From positions 1 through 38,816 of the forward strand of contig JAQGID010000243.1 in assembly GCA_028291405.1 (NCBI GenBank): 38,816 nucleotides of DNA, given 5' to 3'. The stretch comes from Rhodospirillales bacterium (GTDB taxonomy: Bacteria > Pseudomonadota > Alphaproteobacteria > ATCC43930 > CGMCC-115725). Of this stretch, positions 22,661-29,736 are shown piece by piece; the stretch's first letter is position 1, and each line of letters begins with the position of its first letter. Position numbers and translations under genes: made by a program. The notes under the pieces are model-generated. The model made no database searches. It was not told the DNA's origin and saw only the letters and a program-made list of their open reading frames with translations.

Positions 22661-22711
22661 CTTCATGAGATCGGGCTCTTCATGAGGTCGGGCTCTTCAT
22701 GCATTCCGGCT
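22661..22711 (-). repeat. Three tandem 17-bp repeats between fur and plsC
   Basis: Units at 22661-22677, 22678-22694 and 22695-22711. On the plus strand they read CTTCATGAGATCGGGCT, CTTCATGAGGTCGGGCT and CTTCATGCATTCCGGCT. The first two differ at one base and the third is more diverged. The array begins 2 bases past the fur stop and ends 18 bases before the plsC start. On the transcript each unit carries ATGAAG, making a series of very short overlapping reading frames. Confidence 0.85.
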
Positions 22712-22713
22712 CG

Positions 22714-23154
22714 TCACGAGTTCCGCCGCTCGCTCTGGTCGATCGGCACGGCGAACAGCTCGAGACGGTGGCCGACCAGCTTGTAGCCGAGCTCGGTCGC
22801 GACGAAGCGCTGCAGCTTCTCGATGTCTTCGTTGCGGAACTCGATGACGCGGCCGCTCTGGATGTCGATCAGATGATCGTGATGATCGGTCGGCATCTCT
22901 TCATAGCGGGCACGGCCGTCGCCGAAATCGTGCCGCGCCAGGATGTTCGCCTCCTCGAAGAGGCGAACCGTGCGATAGACCGTCGCGATGCTGATATGCG
23001 GGTCGATCTCGATCGAGCGGCGATAGACCTGCTCGACATCGGGGTGGTCGGCCGCGTCGGACAGCACGCGCGCGATGACGCGGCGCTGCTCCGTCATCTT
23101 CAGTCCCTTGTCGATGCAAAGCTGCTCGAGGCGCGAGATCATGCCGGAGCCCAT
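22714..23154 (-). CDS. fur: Ferric uptake regulator family protein (Fur/Mur)
   Basis: A metal-responsive repressor. The winged helix is GLKMTEQRRVIARVLSDA followed by SIATVYRTVRLFEEANI. The metal-binding stretch is RYEEMPTDHHDHLIDIQSG and the dimer domain follows. C-terminal CxxC zinc motifs are absent, as in many alphaproteobacterial Fur/Mur proteins, some of which answer to manganese. The start is uncertain: a GTG at 23181 is in frame, but a TATAGT -10-like box overlaps it (23185-23180), so ATG 23154 or ATG 23142 (MISRLEQLC) is more likely. It is a second Fur-family gene besides irr. Confidence 0.93.
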   Translation of the reverse strand: MGSGMISRLEQLCIDKGLKMTEQRRVIARVLSDAADHPDVEQVYRRSIEIDPHISIATVYRTVRLFEEANILARHDFGDGRARYEEMPTDHHDHLIDIQSGRVIEFRNEDIEKLQRFVATELGYKLVGHRLELFAVPIDQSERRNS

Positions 23155-23262
23155 GTCGCTGAGGCGGTCAGATGCCGGCACTATATCCGAAAGTACCGAA
23201 GGAGCCTACTCCATTGCCCAAAGCAGCCCCCCGACGCGGGACGGCGGCTTCGGCGCGCGGCT

Positions 23263-23682
23263 TCAGGCTGCGCCGGGCCGGCGGGCACGCGTGCCGAGCC
23301 CGATTTCCTTGGCCAGTTTGCTACGCTGCTTGGCATAGTTCGGCGCGACCATCGGGTAATCGGCGGGCAGGCCCCAGCGCTCGCGATACTCGTCCGGCGT
23401 CAGATTGTACGCCGTCTTGAGGTGTCGCTTCAGCATCTTGAGCTTCTTGCCGTCCTCGAGGCAAACGATGTAGTCGGGAAACACCGATTTCTTGACGTTG
23501 ACGGCAGGTTGCAGCCGCTCGGCAGCGGGCGCCGGGCCGGAGCCGATCGTAGAGAGCGACTGATAGACTTGATTTATCAGCTGCGGCAGGTCTGCCACCA
23601 TGACGGTGTTGTTCGAAACGTGCGCCGCGACGATTTCGGTCGTCAAAGCCAATAAATCGCCGGCATTCGCATTTTCAGTCAT
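23263..23682 (-). CDS. mucR: MucR/Ros-family transcriptional regulator, degenerate zinc finger
   Basis: A 139-residue regulator of the Ros/MucR group, global repressors of surface polysaccharide, motility and virulence genes. The N-terminal oligomerisation region (1-45, [18 protein letters not shown]) and the C-terminal DNA-binding region with [17 protein letters not shown] are typical. In Ros the zinc ligands are C-x2-C-x9-H-x3-H. Here the positions read C74, D77, H87, then A91/Y92, so at least one ligand is missing. Some rhizobial homologues fold without zinc. The ATG at 23682 has GAGGAAG 8 bases upstream and lies 27 bases after the predicted transcription start, which excludes the upstream in-frame start at 23745. 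Confidence 0.93.
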   Translation of the reverse strand: MTENANAGDLLALTTEIVAAHVSNNTVMVADLPQLINQVYQSLSTIGSGPAPAAERLQPAVNVKKSVFPDYIVCLEDGKKLKMLKRHLKTAYNLTPDEYRERWGLPADYPMVAPNYAKQRSKLAKEIGLGTRARRPGAA

Positions 23683-23716
23683 CGACTTATCTTCCTCTAA
23701 TCGAGCCTTGTCGACG

Positions 23717-23745
23717 GATATAAGTATGTTTTCCTGGTAAAGCAA
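23717..23745 (-). promoter_or_regulatory. Promoter of mucR
   Basis: On the minus strand TTGCTT (23745-23740) is followed after 17 bases by TATATC (23722-23717), placing transcription start near 23709. The surrounding 23683-23845 is AT-rich compared with the genes. It also holds a small palindrome GGGTGC/GCACCC (23767-23780). Confidence 0.5.
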
Positions 23746-23845
23746 CGCATTTGATTAGGCTAGATGGGGTGCAAGCACCCTAAATGATCAGGCAAGCTTC
23801 TTCTTGCTAAGGCTCGCCGGCAATCCCGCCTTTTTTGCATAGCGG

Positions 23846-24307
23846 CTACGCTTCCGCGCAATCCAGACGAAGCTGAAGCGCCGCCACACGGCTGCCGTCG
23901 CCGCGGCGGTAGTAGCCCGGCCGGCGGCCGACGATCGCGAGTCCGGCCGCGGCGTAAAGCGCCCGCGCCGCGGGATTGTCCTCGGCGACCTCGAGAAAGA
24001 CGGTGTGTCGTCCCGCCGCCGCGATGGCGAGCACCCGGTTCAGGAGCATGCGGCCGAGGCCGCGGCGCCGCGCGGTTTCGCGGACCCCTAGGCCTAGGAT
24101 CTCGCAATGTCCCGGCGCCGACTGGGCGAGGAGAAAACCGCGCGGCTCGGCGCAGGCCACATCGAGGGCGATGATGCCGAAGGTGCCCGGCATCGCCAGG
24201 ACCTCACGCATCGCCTCGCTGTTCCACGGGTCGTCCGGGAAGCATTCGGCATGTAACGCAGCGAGCACGTCGCAGTCTGCGTCGCCGACGCGGCGCAACG
24301 CGATCAC
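23846..24307 (-). CDS. rimI: Ribosomal protein S18 alanine N-acetyltransferase
   Basis: A 153-residue GNAT acetyltransferase. The acetyl-CoA loop is RETARRRGLGRMLL, the substrate-side block is EVAEDNPAARALYAAAGL, and GRRPGYYRR matches RimI. The enzyme acetylates the N-terminus of ribosomal protein S18. The GTG start at 24307 overlaps the tsaB stop in GTGA; the tsaB-rimI pair is a usual arrangement and suggests coupled translation. The frame is open upstream, but those codons belong to tsaB in another frame. Confidence 0.92.
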   Translation of the reverse strand: MIALRRVGDADCDVLAALHAECFPDDPWNSEAMREVLAMPGTFGIIALDVACAEPRGFLLAQSAPGHCEILGLGVRETARRRGLGRMLLNRVLAIAAAGRHTVFLEVAEDNPAARALYAAAGLAIVGRRPGYYRRGDGSRVAALQLRLDCAEA

Positions 24308-24984
24308 GGCGACACACCACCCGGCGCCGGCGGCAGCGTCACGTCGGGCGCCCGCAGGTATAAGGGCCGCAGCGGCGACAGGGCGCCACCGCCGATCCGC
24401 TGCCTGAGGGCGACGCGGGCGACGTCGCGCGCGTCGGGCGACGCGATGCCGGAGAGACGCACGGCACGCCCTGCCGTCGTCAGCGCCGCCGCGGCGCGGC
24501 CGGCGCCGTCGCCGGCGAGAACCAGCTCGCCGCTTGGCACGCTGGCGGCGAGATCGGCCGGCGCGACCGCGATCGGCGGGCCCGCCGCGCTTCCGCCGGC
24601 GGCGAAGACTTGGACGAAGAGCTCGGAGCGCCGGCTGTCGATCGCGACGACGATCGCTTGGCCCGCGGGCTCGACGGCCGCCGCGACGGCCTCGAAGGCG
24701 GTGATCCCGACCGCCGGCAGGCCGGTCGCAAGCGCGAGACCGCGCGCCGCCGACAAACCGACGCGGATGCCGGTGAAGCTGCCAGGACCGACAGTGACCG
24801 CGATCAGGCCGAGGGAATCGAAGCCGACCTCCGCCTCCGCCATCGCGTCGCGCAGCATCGGCAACAGCAGCTCCGCATGGCCGCGCGCCATCGCCCGGAA
24901 ACGATGCGCCAACACCGTGCCGCCGCCCTCGACAAGCGCGACGGAGCAGGCCGAGCCCGAGCTGTCGAGCGCCAGCGCGATCAT
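24304..24984 (-). CDS. tsaB: tRNA threonylcarbamoyladenosine biosynthesis protein TsaB
   Basis: TsaB is an inactive ASKHA-fold paralogue of TsaD and its partner in making t6A37 in tRNA. The 226-residue product starts MIALALDSSGSACSVAL. It carries GHAELLLPMLRDAM, the TsaB hallmark VTVGPGSFTGIRVGLSAARGL, and VVAIDSRRSELFVQVF. It is the first gene of a pair with rimI and is divergent from the VanX-like gene (59 bases apart). Confidence 0.95.
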   Translation of the reverse strand: MIALALDSSGSACSVALVEGGGTVLAHRFRAMARGHAELLLPMLRDAMAEAEVGFDSLGLIAVTVGPGSFTGIRVGLSAARGLALATGLPAVGITAFEAVAAAVEPAGQAIVVAIDSRRSELFVQVFAAGGSAAGPPIAVAPADLAASVPSGELVLAGDGAGRAAAALTTAGRAVRLSGIASPDARDVARVALRQRIGGGALSPLRPLYLRAPDVTLPPAPGGVSP

Positions 24985-25043
24985 CGCCGCCTCGCTCCGC
25001 CGCGGCGGGCTTCGCGGCGCGGCGGCCGCGTGATAAGCAGGCG

Positions 25044-25628
25044 ATGCGCAACTTTTCGGGAGGCAGCAGCCCCGCCATGCTCGTCGAGATCACGCCGGCA
25101 GACCACGACATCGACCTCGACATCGCCTATGCGACGGAGCGGAATTTCACGGGAAAGCCGGTCTACGCCCGCGCCGCCTGCTACCTGCATCGCGACGCCG
25201 AGGAACGCTTGTGGCGCGCCGTCGAACTCGCCCGCCCGCTCGGCCTGCGGCTGCGGATCTTCGATGCATTCCGGCCGGCCGAGGCGCAATGGCGCCTGTG
25301 GGAAGCGCGGCCCGATCCCGACTTCCTGGCCGACCCGCGCCGCGGCTCGCCGCATTCGCGCGGCGCCGCGATCGATCTCACCCTGGTCGACGGCGACGGC
25401 GTCGCGCTGCCGATGGGCACCGAGTTCGACGCCTTCACGCCGCTGTCCCACCATGCCAATCGCGAGATCCCTGTCGCCGCCCAGGCGAACCGCCTGACGC
25501 TGCTCGGCATCATGAGCGCCGCCGGTTGGGATTTCTACGGCCGGGAATGGTGGCACTATCAATTATTCGACGCCCGCAGCCGCTATCCGCTGCTCAGCGA
25601 TAGCGTGCTGCCGGCTCCGATGCTGTGA
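25044..25628 (+). CDS. D-alanyl-D-alanine dipeptidase (VanX/DdpX family)
   Basis: A zinc M15D peptidase that hydrolyses D-Ala-D-Ala. Active-site residues are visible: R77 in DAFRP, the zinc ligands H104 and D111 in SPHSRGAAID, the base E168 and third ligand H171 in EWWH, and GTEFDAF. Length is 194 residues from ATG 25044; ATG 25077 (MLVEITPADHDIDLD) is the usual family start and follows GGGAGG at a longish 13 bases. No signal peptide is evident. There are no van resistance partners nearby, so wall turnover or dipeptide use is more likely than resistance. Confidence 0.9.
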   Translation: MRNFSGGSSPAMLVEITPADHDIDLDIAYATERNFTGKPVYARAACYLHRDAEERLWRAVELARPLGLRLRIFDAFRPAEAQWRLWEARPDPDFLADPRRGSPHSRGAAIDLTLVDGDGVALPMGTEFDAFTPLSHHANREIPVAAQANRLTLLGIMSAAGWDFYGREWWHYQLFDARSRYPLLSDSVLPAPML

Positions 25629-25643
25629 GAGACCCTCGCGAAT

Positions 25644-26189
25644 CTAGACCGCGCGGACTTCCTGCACCTCGGGAATGTAGTGCTTCAGCATGTTCTCGAT
25701 GCCCGCCTTGAGCGTCGCCGTCGAACTCGGGCAGCCCGAGCACGAGCCCTGCATGTGGAGGTAGACGACGCCGTCCTCGAAATCCTGGAAGATGATGTCG
25801 CCGCCGTCCTGCGCCACCGCCGGCCGCACCCGCGTCTCGAGCAGCTCCTTGATCTGGGTGACGATGTCGCTGTCGCCCTCGCTGCTCGCGGCCTCGGGCG
25901 CGGCCTCAAGCACGACCGGCCGACCGGCCGTGAAATGCTCCATGATCGCGCCCAGGATCGCCGGCTTGAGCTGATACCAGTCGCTCGCCTCGTCCTTCGA
26001 GACGGTGACGAAATCGCCGCCGAGGAAGACGCCGACCACGCCCGGCGTCTCGAAGAGCCGCTCGGCGAGGGGCGAGCGCGACGCGTCAGCCGCGGCGGTG
26101 AAATTCGCCGTCCCGGTTCCCATCACGGAGCGGCCGGGCAGGAACTTGAGAGTCGCGGGATTGGGGGTCAGCTCGGTCTCGATGAACAT
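25644..26189 (-). CDS. nfuA: NfuA-type Fe-S cluster carrier
   Basis: A 181-residue Fe-S scaffold/carrier. The N-terminal Nfu domain (MFIETELTPNPATLKFLPGR through VTVSKDEASDWYQLKPAI) is followed by a NifU C-terminal domain (VRPAVAQDGGDIIF and the cluster cysteines C150 and C153 in GSCSGCPSS). This is the mitochondrial/alphaproteobacterial Nfu layout, not the A-type plus Nfu layout of E. coli NfuA. The ATG at 26189 has GGAGA upstream. It converges with the VanX-like gene, 15 bases apart. Confidence 0.93.
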   Translation of the reverse strand: MFIETELTPNPATLKFLPGRSVMGTGTANFTAAADASRSPLAERLFETPGVVGVFLGGDFVTVSKDEASDWYQLKPAILGAIMEHFTAGRPVVLEAAPEAASSEGDSDIVTQIKELLETRVRPAVAQDGGDIIFQDFEDGVVYLHMQGSCSGCPSSTATLKAGIENMLKHYIPEVQEVRAV

Positions 26190-26267
26190 GGGAATCTCCG
26201 GATTTCTCTGGCCAGCGTATTTCGGCGGCGCGCAACGTGTAGCTTGGGCGAAAAGCCGGCGAATTCA

Positions 26268-26287
26268 ACCCTTTTACGAATAAGGGT
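26268..26287 (-). other. Small hairpin between stress-protein gene and nfuA
   Basis: ACCCTT/AAGGGT arms with an 8-base loop lie 23 bases past the universal stress protein stop. On the minus strand TGAATTC follows. It may be a weak terminator; the T-run is poor. Confidence 0.3.
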
Positions 26288-26310
26288 ATCGGCAAGCCGG
26301 TCCCGCCGCC

Positions 26311-26820
26311 TTAGGTCAACGCGTCGAGCTGCTCTTCGGTCAGCGAGCCGGGGACGATGGTGATCGGGACACGCAGCCGCGACAGCGCCTTGCCGGTGAG
26401 CGCCGTGACCAGCGGTCCCGGCCCGTCCGCCGCGGCGCTCGCCGCCAGTACCAGGATCGAGATGCCCGGTTCCTCTTCGATGAGGCTGAACAGCTCGTCG
26501 CGCCGGCGGCCTTCGCGGATATAGATGATCGGCAGCGCGCCGGCGACCTCGGCGACCTCGGCGGAGAGCTTCTGCAGCAGCCCTTCGGCCTCCTCGCGCT
26601 GCTCCTCGCGCATCAGGCTCTCGACCGCCATCCACTGCTGCAGGTCGCTGGGCTCGATGACATAGAGCAGCGCAACGCGCCCGCCGGTGTGCTGCGCCCG
26701 CCGCGCCGCATAGCGCAGCGCAACCTTGAGCTCGTCGCTGTCGTCGACGACGACGAGGAAGACCCGGGCCTGCTGGCCTGGTTCGGCGGGGAGGATCCCG
26801 GTCTCGGTCGGCGCAGTCAT
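26311..26820 (-). CDS. Universal stress protein (UspA) family
   Basis: A 169-residue single Usp domain. VFLVVVDDSDELKVALRYAARRA is the first strand and helix, RVALLYVIEPSDLQQWM follows, then ISILVLAASA and a C-terminal GKALSRLRVPITIVPGS. The G-x2-G-x9-G(S/T) ATP loop of ATP-binding Usps is not clear, so it may be of the non-nucleotide type. It sits 31 bases after the TIGR02186-type gene and upstream of nfuA. Its role is not known beyond family membership. Confidence 0.85.
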   Translation of the reverse strand: MTAPTETGILPAEPGQQARVFLVVVDDSDELKVALRYAARRAQHTGGRVALLYVIEPSDLQQWMAVESLMREEQREEAEGLLQKLSAEVAEVAGALPIIYIREGRRRDELFSLIEEEPGISILVLAASAAADGPGPLVTALTGKALSRLRVPITIVPGSLTEEQLDALT

Positions 26821-26851
26821 GGTAACCTCACCCGGCTCGCGTGCGATCGAA

Positions 26852-27595
26852 TCATGCGTTGCGGAACGGGAGGCTGGCGAGCCATCCTGCCATCATCGCC
26901 GCGGCGACCGCAACGATCCCGTAGAGCGGCCCGCGCCGGTCGGCGAATTCGTAGATCTCGGCATCCATCCCGACCTTCGAGATGATCAGGGGGGTCGTCT
27001 GGGCGCTGACGACCGTCTTGTTGCGGATCAGGAACACCTCGACGAGATATTGCCCGGTCGGGACGTTCGACGGGAAGTCCAGCGTCGTGCGGAACAGCCG
27101 TTCGCCGAGAAAATCGACCTTGCCGGGCGCCGCCCCGAAGAGCCCCTCGTCCTGCTGTGTCTCGATCAAGGCGTCGCGAAACTCGATATCCTCGCCCCGC
27201 AGCGGACCGCGCCGCAGCTGCAGGCGGAGATTCTCTACGCCCATTTGTTGAAACGCCAGGACGGCCGGCGATGCGATTTGATCGAGCGGCCGGCTGCTGG
27301 CGATGCCGTAGAAGCTCGGCACGCCGACGAATACTTCCTCCTTGGCGTTGACCCAGATGCCGGCGACCCGCCGCTTGCGCCGCACCGCGATGTCGCGATC
27401 GGGCCCGCGCACCACGACGACGATATCGCCGGGCCCGTCAGTGGCGCCGAAGAGCACGACACTCGTGCCGGTGAAGCCGCTGGTGATGCCGATGAGGTGG
27501 CTGGTCAGATCGGCGGCCAGCGGCTCGCCGCGCGCCGCGCCGCAGGCGAGCCAGCCGGCGAGCACGATGGCGATCAGCGCAACGCCAGCCCTCAC
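26852..27595 (-). CDS. TIGR02186-type membrane-anchored protein
   Basis: A 247-residue protein with an N-terminal hydrophobic segment (VALIAIVLAGWLACGAA) that looks like a signal peptide or anchor, a beta-rich periplasmic middle (LIGITSGFTGTSVVLFG, DIVVVVRGPDRDIAVRRK, TGQYLVEVFLIRN), and one C-terminal span (YGIVAVAAAMMAGWLASLPF). It matches what I recall of the uncharacterised alphaproteobacterial family TIGR02186, which lies next to TauE/SafE exporters. The GTG start at 27595 overlaps the exporter stop in GTGA. A role as a partner of the exporter is inferred from this; biochemical function is unknown. Confidence 0.8.
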   Translation of the reverse strand: MRAGVALIAIVLAGWLACGAARGEPLAADLTSHLIGITSGFTGTSVVLFGATDGPGDIVVVVRGPDRDIAVRRKRRVAGIWVNAKEEVFVGVPSFYGIASSRPLDQIASPAVLAFQQMGVENLRLQLRRGPLRGEDIEFRDALIETQQDEGLFGAAPGKVDFLGERLFRTTLDFPSNVPTGQYLVEVFLIRNKTVVSAQTTPLIISKVGMDAEIYEFADRRGPLYGIVAVAAAMMAGWLASLPFRNA

Positions 27596-28506
27596 AATAC
27601 GACCGCCGTCGAGAACAGCCGATCGGGCGTCGCCGTCATGTCGATCGCGAGCTTGCCCGCCATGGCAATGACGAGCACCGCGAGCAGGATGCGAAGATAC
27701 TCGCCGCGCATCCGCGAGCCTACCCGCGAGCCGATCTGGGCGCCGATGACGCCGCCGAGCAGCAGGACCAGCGCCAGCACGAGATCCACCGTCCGGTTGT
27801 TGATCGCCTGGAGAATTGTGACCGACGCCGCGACGAAGATGATTTGAAAGAGCGACGTCCCCGGCACCACCGAGGTCGGCATGCCGAGCATGTAGATCAT
27901 CGCCGGGATCATCACGAAGCCGCCGCCGACGCCCATGATCGCCGACAGGATGCCGATGAAGAAGCCGAGGCCGAGCGGCAGCAGGGCGCTGATGTAAAGC
28001 TTGGAGCGGCGAAACCGCATCTTCAGCGGCAGCCCGTGCACCCAGATATGCTGATGCAGCTTTCGTCGACTGGCGCCCGGACGGCGCCGGCGCAGGGCGG
28101 CGCGCGTCCCTTCGATCAGCATCAGGCCGCCCAGCGTCCCGAGCAGCACCACGTAGCTGAGAGCGATGACGAGCTCGATCTGTCCGATGCGGCGCAACAG
28201 GCCGAACAGCCAGACGCCCAGTATCGAGCCGAGGATGCCGCCGACGAGCAGGACGAGACCCATCTTCAGATCGACGTTGCCGCGCCGCCAATGCGCCAGC
28301 GCCCCCGATACCGAGGCGCCGACCAGCTGGTTGGCCGAGGAGGCGACGGCGACGGTCGGCGGCACGCCGATGAAGATCAGCAGCGGCGTCAGGAGAAAGC
28401 CGCCGCCGACTCCGAAGACCCCCGAGAGGAACCCGACCGCGGCGCCGAGAATCAACAGGACGGTGACGTCCAGCGAGATCTCGGCGATCGGCAGATAGAT
28501 ATCCAT
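27592..28506 (-). CDS. TauE/SafE-family anion (sulfite/organosulfonate) exporter
   Basis: A 304-residue membrane protein with two related halves, each with the glycine-rich repeat typical of the family: LSGVFGVGGGFLLTPLLI near residue 30 and LSAIMGVGGGFVMIPAM near residue 190. About eight hydrophobic spans are visible. A basic loop (about 137-170, ALRRRRPGASRRK) separates the halves and should face the cytoplasm. Members move sulfite, sulfoacetate or related anions; the substrate here is not known. It is translationally coupled to the TIGR02186-type gene. The 171-base gap to trpS on the other side shows no gene. Confidence 0.88.
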   Translation of the reverse strand: MDIYLPIAEISLDVTVLLILGAAVGFLSGVFGVGGGFLLTPLLIFIGVPPTVAVASSANQLVGASVSGALAHWRRGNVDLKMGLVLLVGGILGSILGVWLFGLLRRIGQIELVIALSYVVLLGTLGGLMLIEGTRAALRRRRPGASRRKLHQHIWVHGLPLKMRFRRSKLYISALLPLGLGFFIGILSAIMGVGGGFVMIPAMIYMLGMPTSVVPGTSLFQIIFVAASVTILQAINNRTVDLVLALVLLLGGVIGAQIGSRVGSRMRGEYLRILLAVLVIAMAGKLAIDMTATPDRLFSTAVVL

Positions 28507-28677
28507 CAGACTCGGGGGTTAGAACTCGTGTCCTGGCGCAGGCAGCGCTGACCGGTCGATGGCTGAGGGGGCGACACCGCGGCCCGGCAGCCGCGCCACG
28601 AGCTTAGCGCCCCGATTCCCGCCGGCAAAGGCAATTCCCCACGGAAATCGCAGGAATACGCCCCGGCACGGCGGTGC

Positions 28678-29676
28678 TCACGGCCGCAGCAAGCCGATGA
28701 TGTCCTGGACCTCGCGAAGATGCGGTTCGGCGATCGCCCGCGCCCGCTCCGCGCCGCCGCGCAGGACGCGGTCGATATAGCCGGGATCGGCGACGAGGCG
28801 GCGCATCTCGCCGCCGATCTTGCCGAGCACGGCGACCGAGACCTCGGCGAGCTCCTCCTTGAAGCTGGAGAAGTTCTGGCCGGCGAAGCGCGCCCGCGCC
28901 GCGTCGACCGTGACGTCGGTCAGCGCCGCGTAGATGCCGAGCAGATTGGCGGCCTCGGGACGCGTCTCGAGCTCCTCCGGCGTTTCCGGCATCGGCAGCG
29001 GATCGGTGCGCGCCTTGCGGATCTTGAGCGCGACGGTATCGGCGTCGTCGGTCATGTTGATGCGCGAGTAGTCCGAAGTATCCGACTTCGACATCTTCTT
29101 GCTGCCGTCACGCAGGCTCATGACGCGCGTCGCGGCTCCGAAGATCTGCGGCTCGGGCAGCGGAAAGAACTCGACCCCATAGCGCCGGTTGAAGGCGCCG
29201 GCGATGTCGCGCGCCAGCTCGAGATGCTGCTTCTGATCCTCGCCGACCGGCACGTGCGTCGCCTTGTAGGCCAGGATGTCGGCGGCCATCAGCACGGGAT
29301 AGGCGTAGAGGCCGAGCCCGGCGTTGTCGCGCTGCTTGCCCGCCTTCTCCTTGAACTGCGTCATGCGGTTGAGCCAGCCGAGCGGCGTCAGGCAGGACAG
29401 CAGCCAGCTCAGCTCGGAATGCGCCGAGACCATGCTCTGGTTGAAGATGATGCAGCGCTCGGGGTCGATGCCGGCGGCGATATAGGCGGCCGTCACCTCG
29501 CGGGTCTGCAGCCGCAGCTGCGCCGGGTCCTGCGGCACGGTGATCGCATGCAGGTCGACGATGCAGAAGATGCAATCGAACGAGCTCTGCAGCGCGACCC
29601 AATTGCGGATCGCGCCGAGGTAATTGCCGAGATGCAGATTGCCGGTGGGCTGCACGCCCGAGAAGATGCGGTTCAT
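28678..29676 (-). CDS. trpS: Tryptophanyl-tRNA synthetase
   Basis: A class I aminoacyl-tRNA synthetase charging tRNA-Trp. The HIGH-type motif is TGNLHLGN (11-18) and the KMSKS motif is at 194-198. The start [12 protein letters not shown] is typical and the length of 332 matches the bacterial family. It is downstream of murJ with a 60-base gap, so the two may be co-transcribed. Confidence 0.97.
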   Translation of the reverse strand: MNRIFSGVQPTGNLHLGNYLGAIRNWVALQSSFDCIFCIVDLHAITVPQDPAQLRLQTREVTAAYIAAGIDPERCIIFNQSMVSAHSELSWLLSCLTPLGWLNRMTQFKEKAGKQRDNAGLGLYAYPVLMAADILAYKATHVPVGEDQKQHLELARDIAGAFNRRYGVEFFPLPEPQIFGAATRVMSLRDGSKKMSKSDTSDYSRINMTDDADTVALKIRKARTDPLPMPETPEELETRPEAANLLGIYAALTDVTVDAARARFAGQNFSSFKEELAEVSVAVLGKIGGEMRRLVADPGYIDRVLRGGAERARAIAEPHLREVQDIIGLLRP

Positions 29677-29736
29677 GAGCGGGGGATCGCTGAAGTGAGG
29701 TGAGCGCGGAGTTATCGCCGCTCGCGGCGCCCGGGG

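Noticed and set aside
25044-25628. Vancomycin resistance locus
   Set aside because: The gene is VanX-like, but no vanH, vanA or VanRS-type gene is adjacent, and Gram-negative VanX homologues usually serve in dipeptide or wall turnover.
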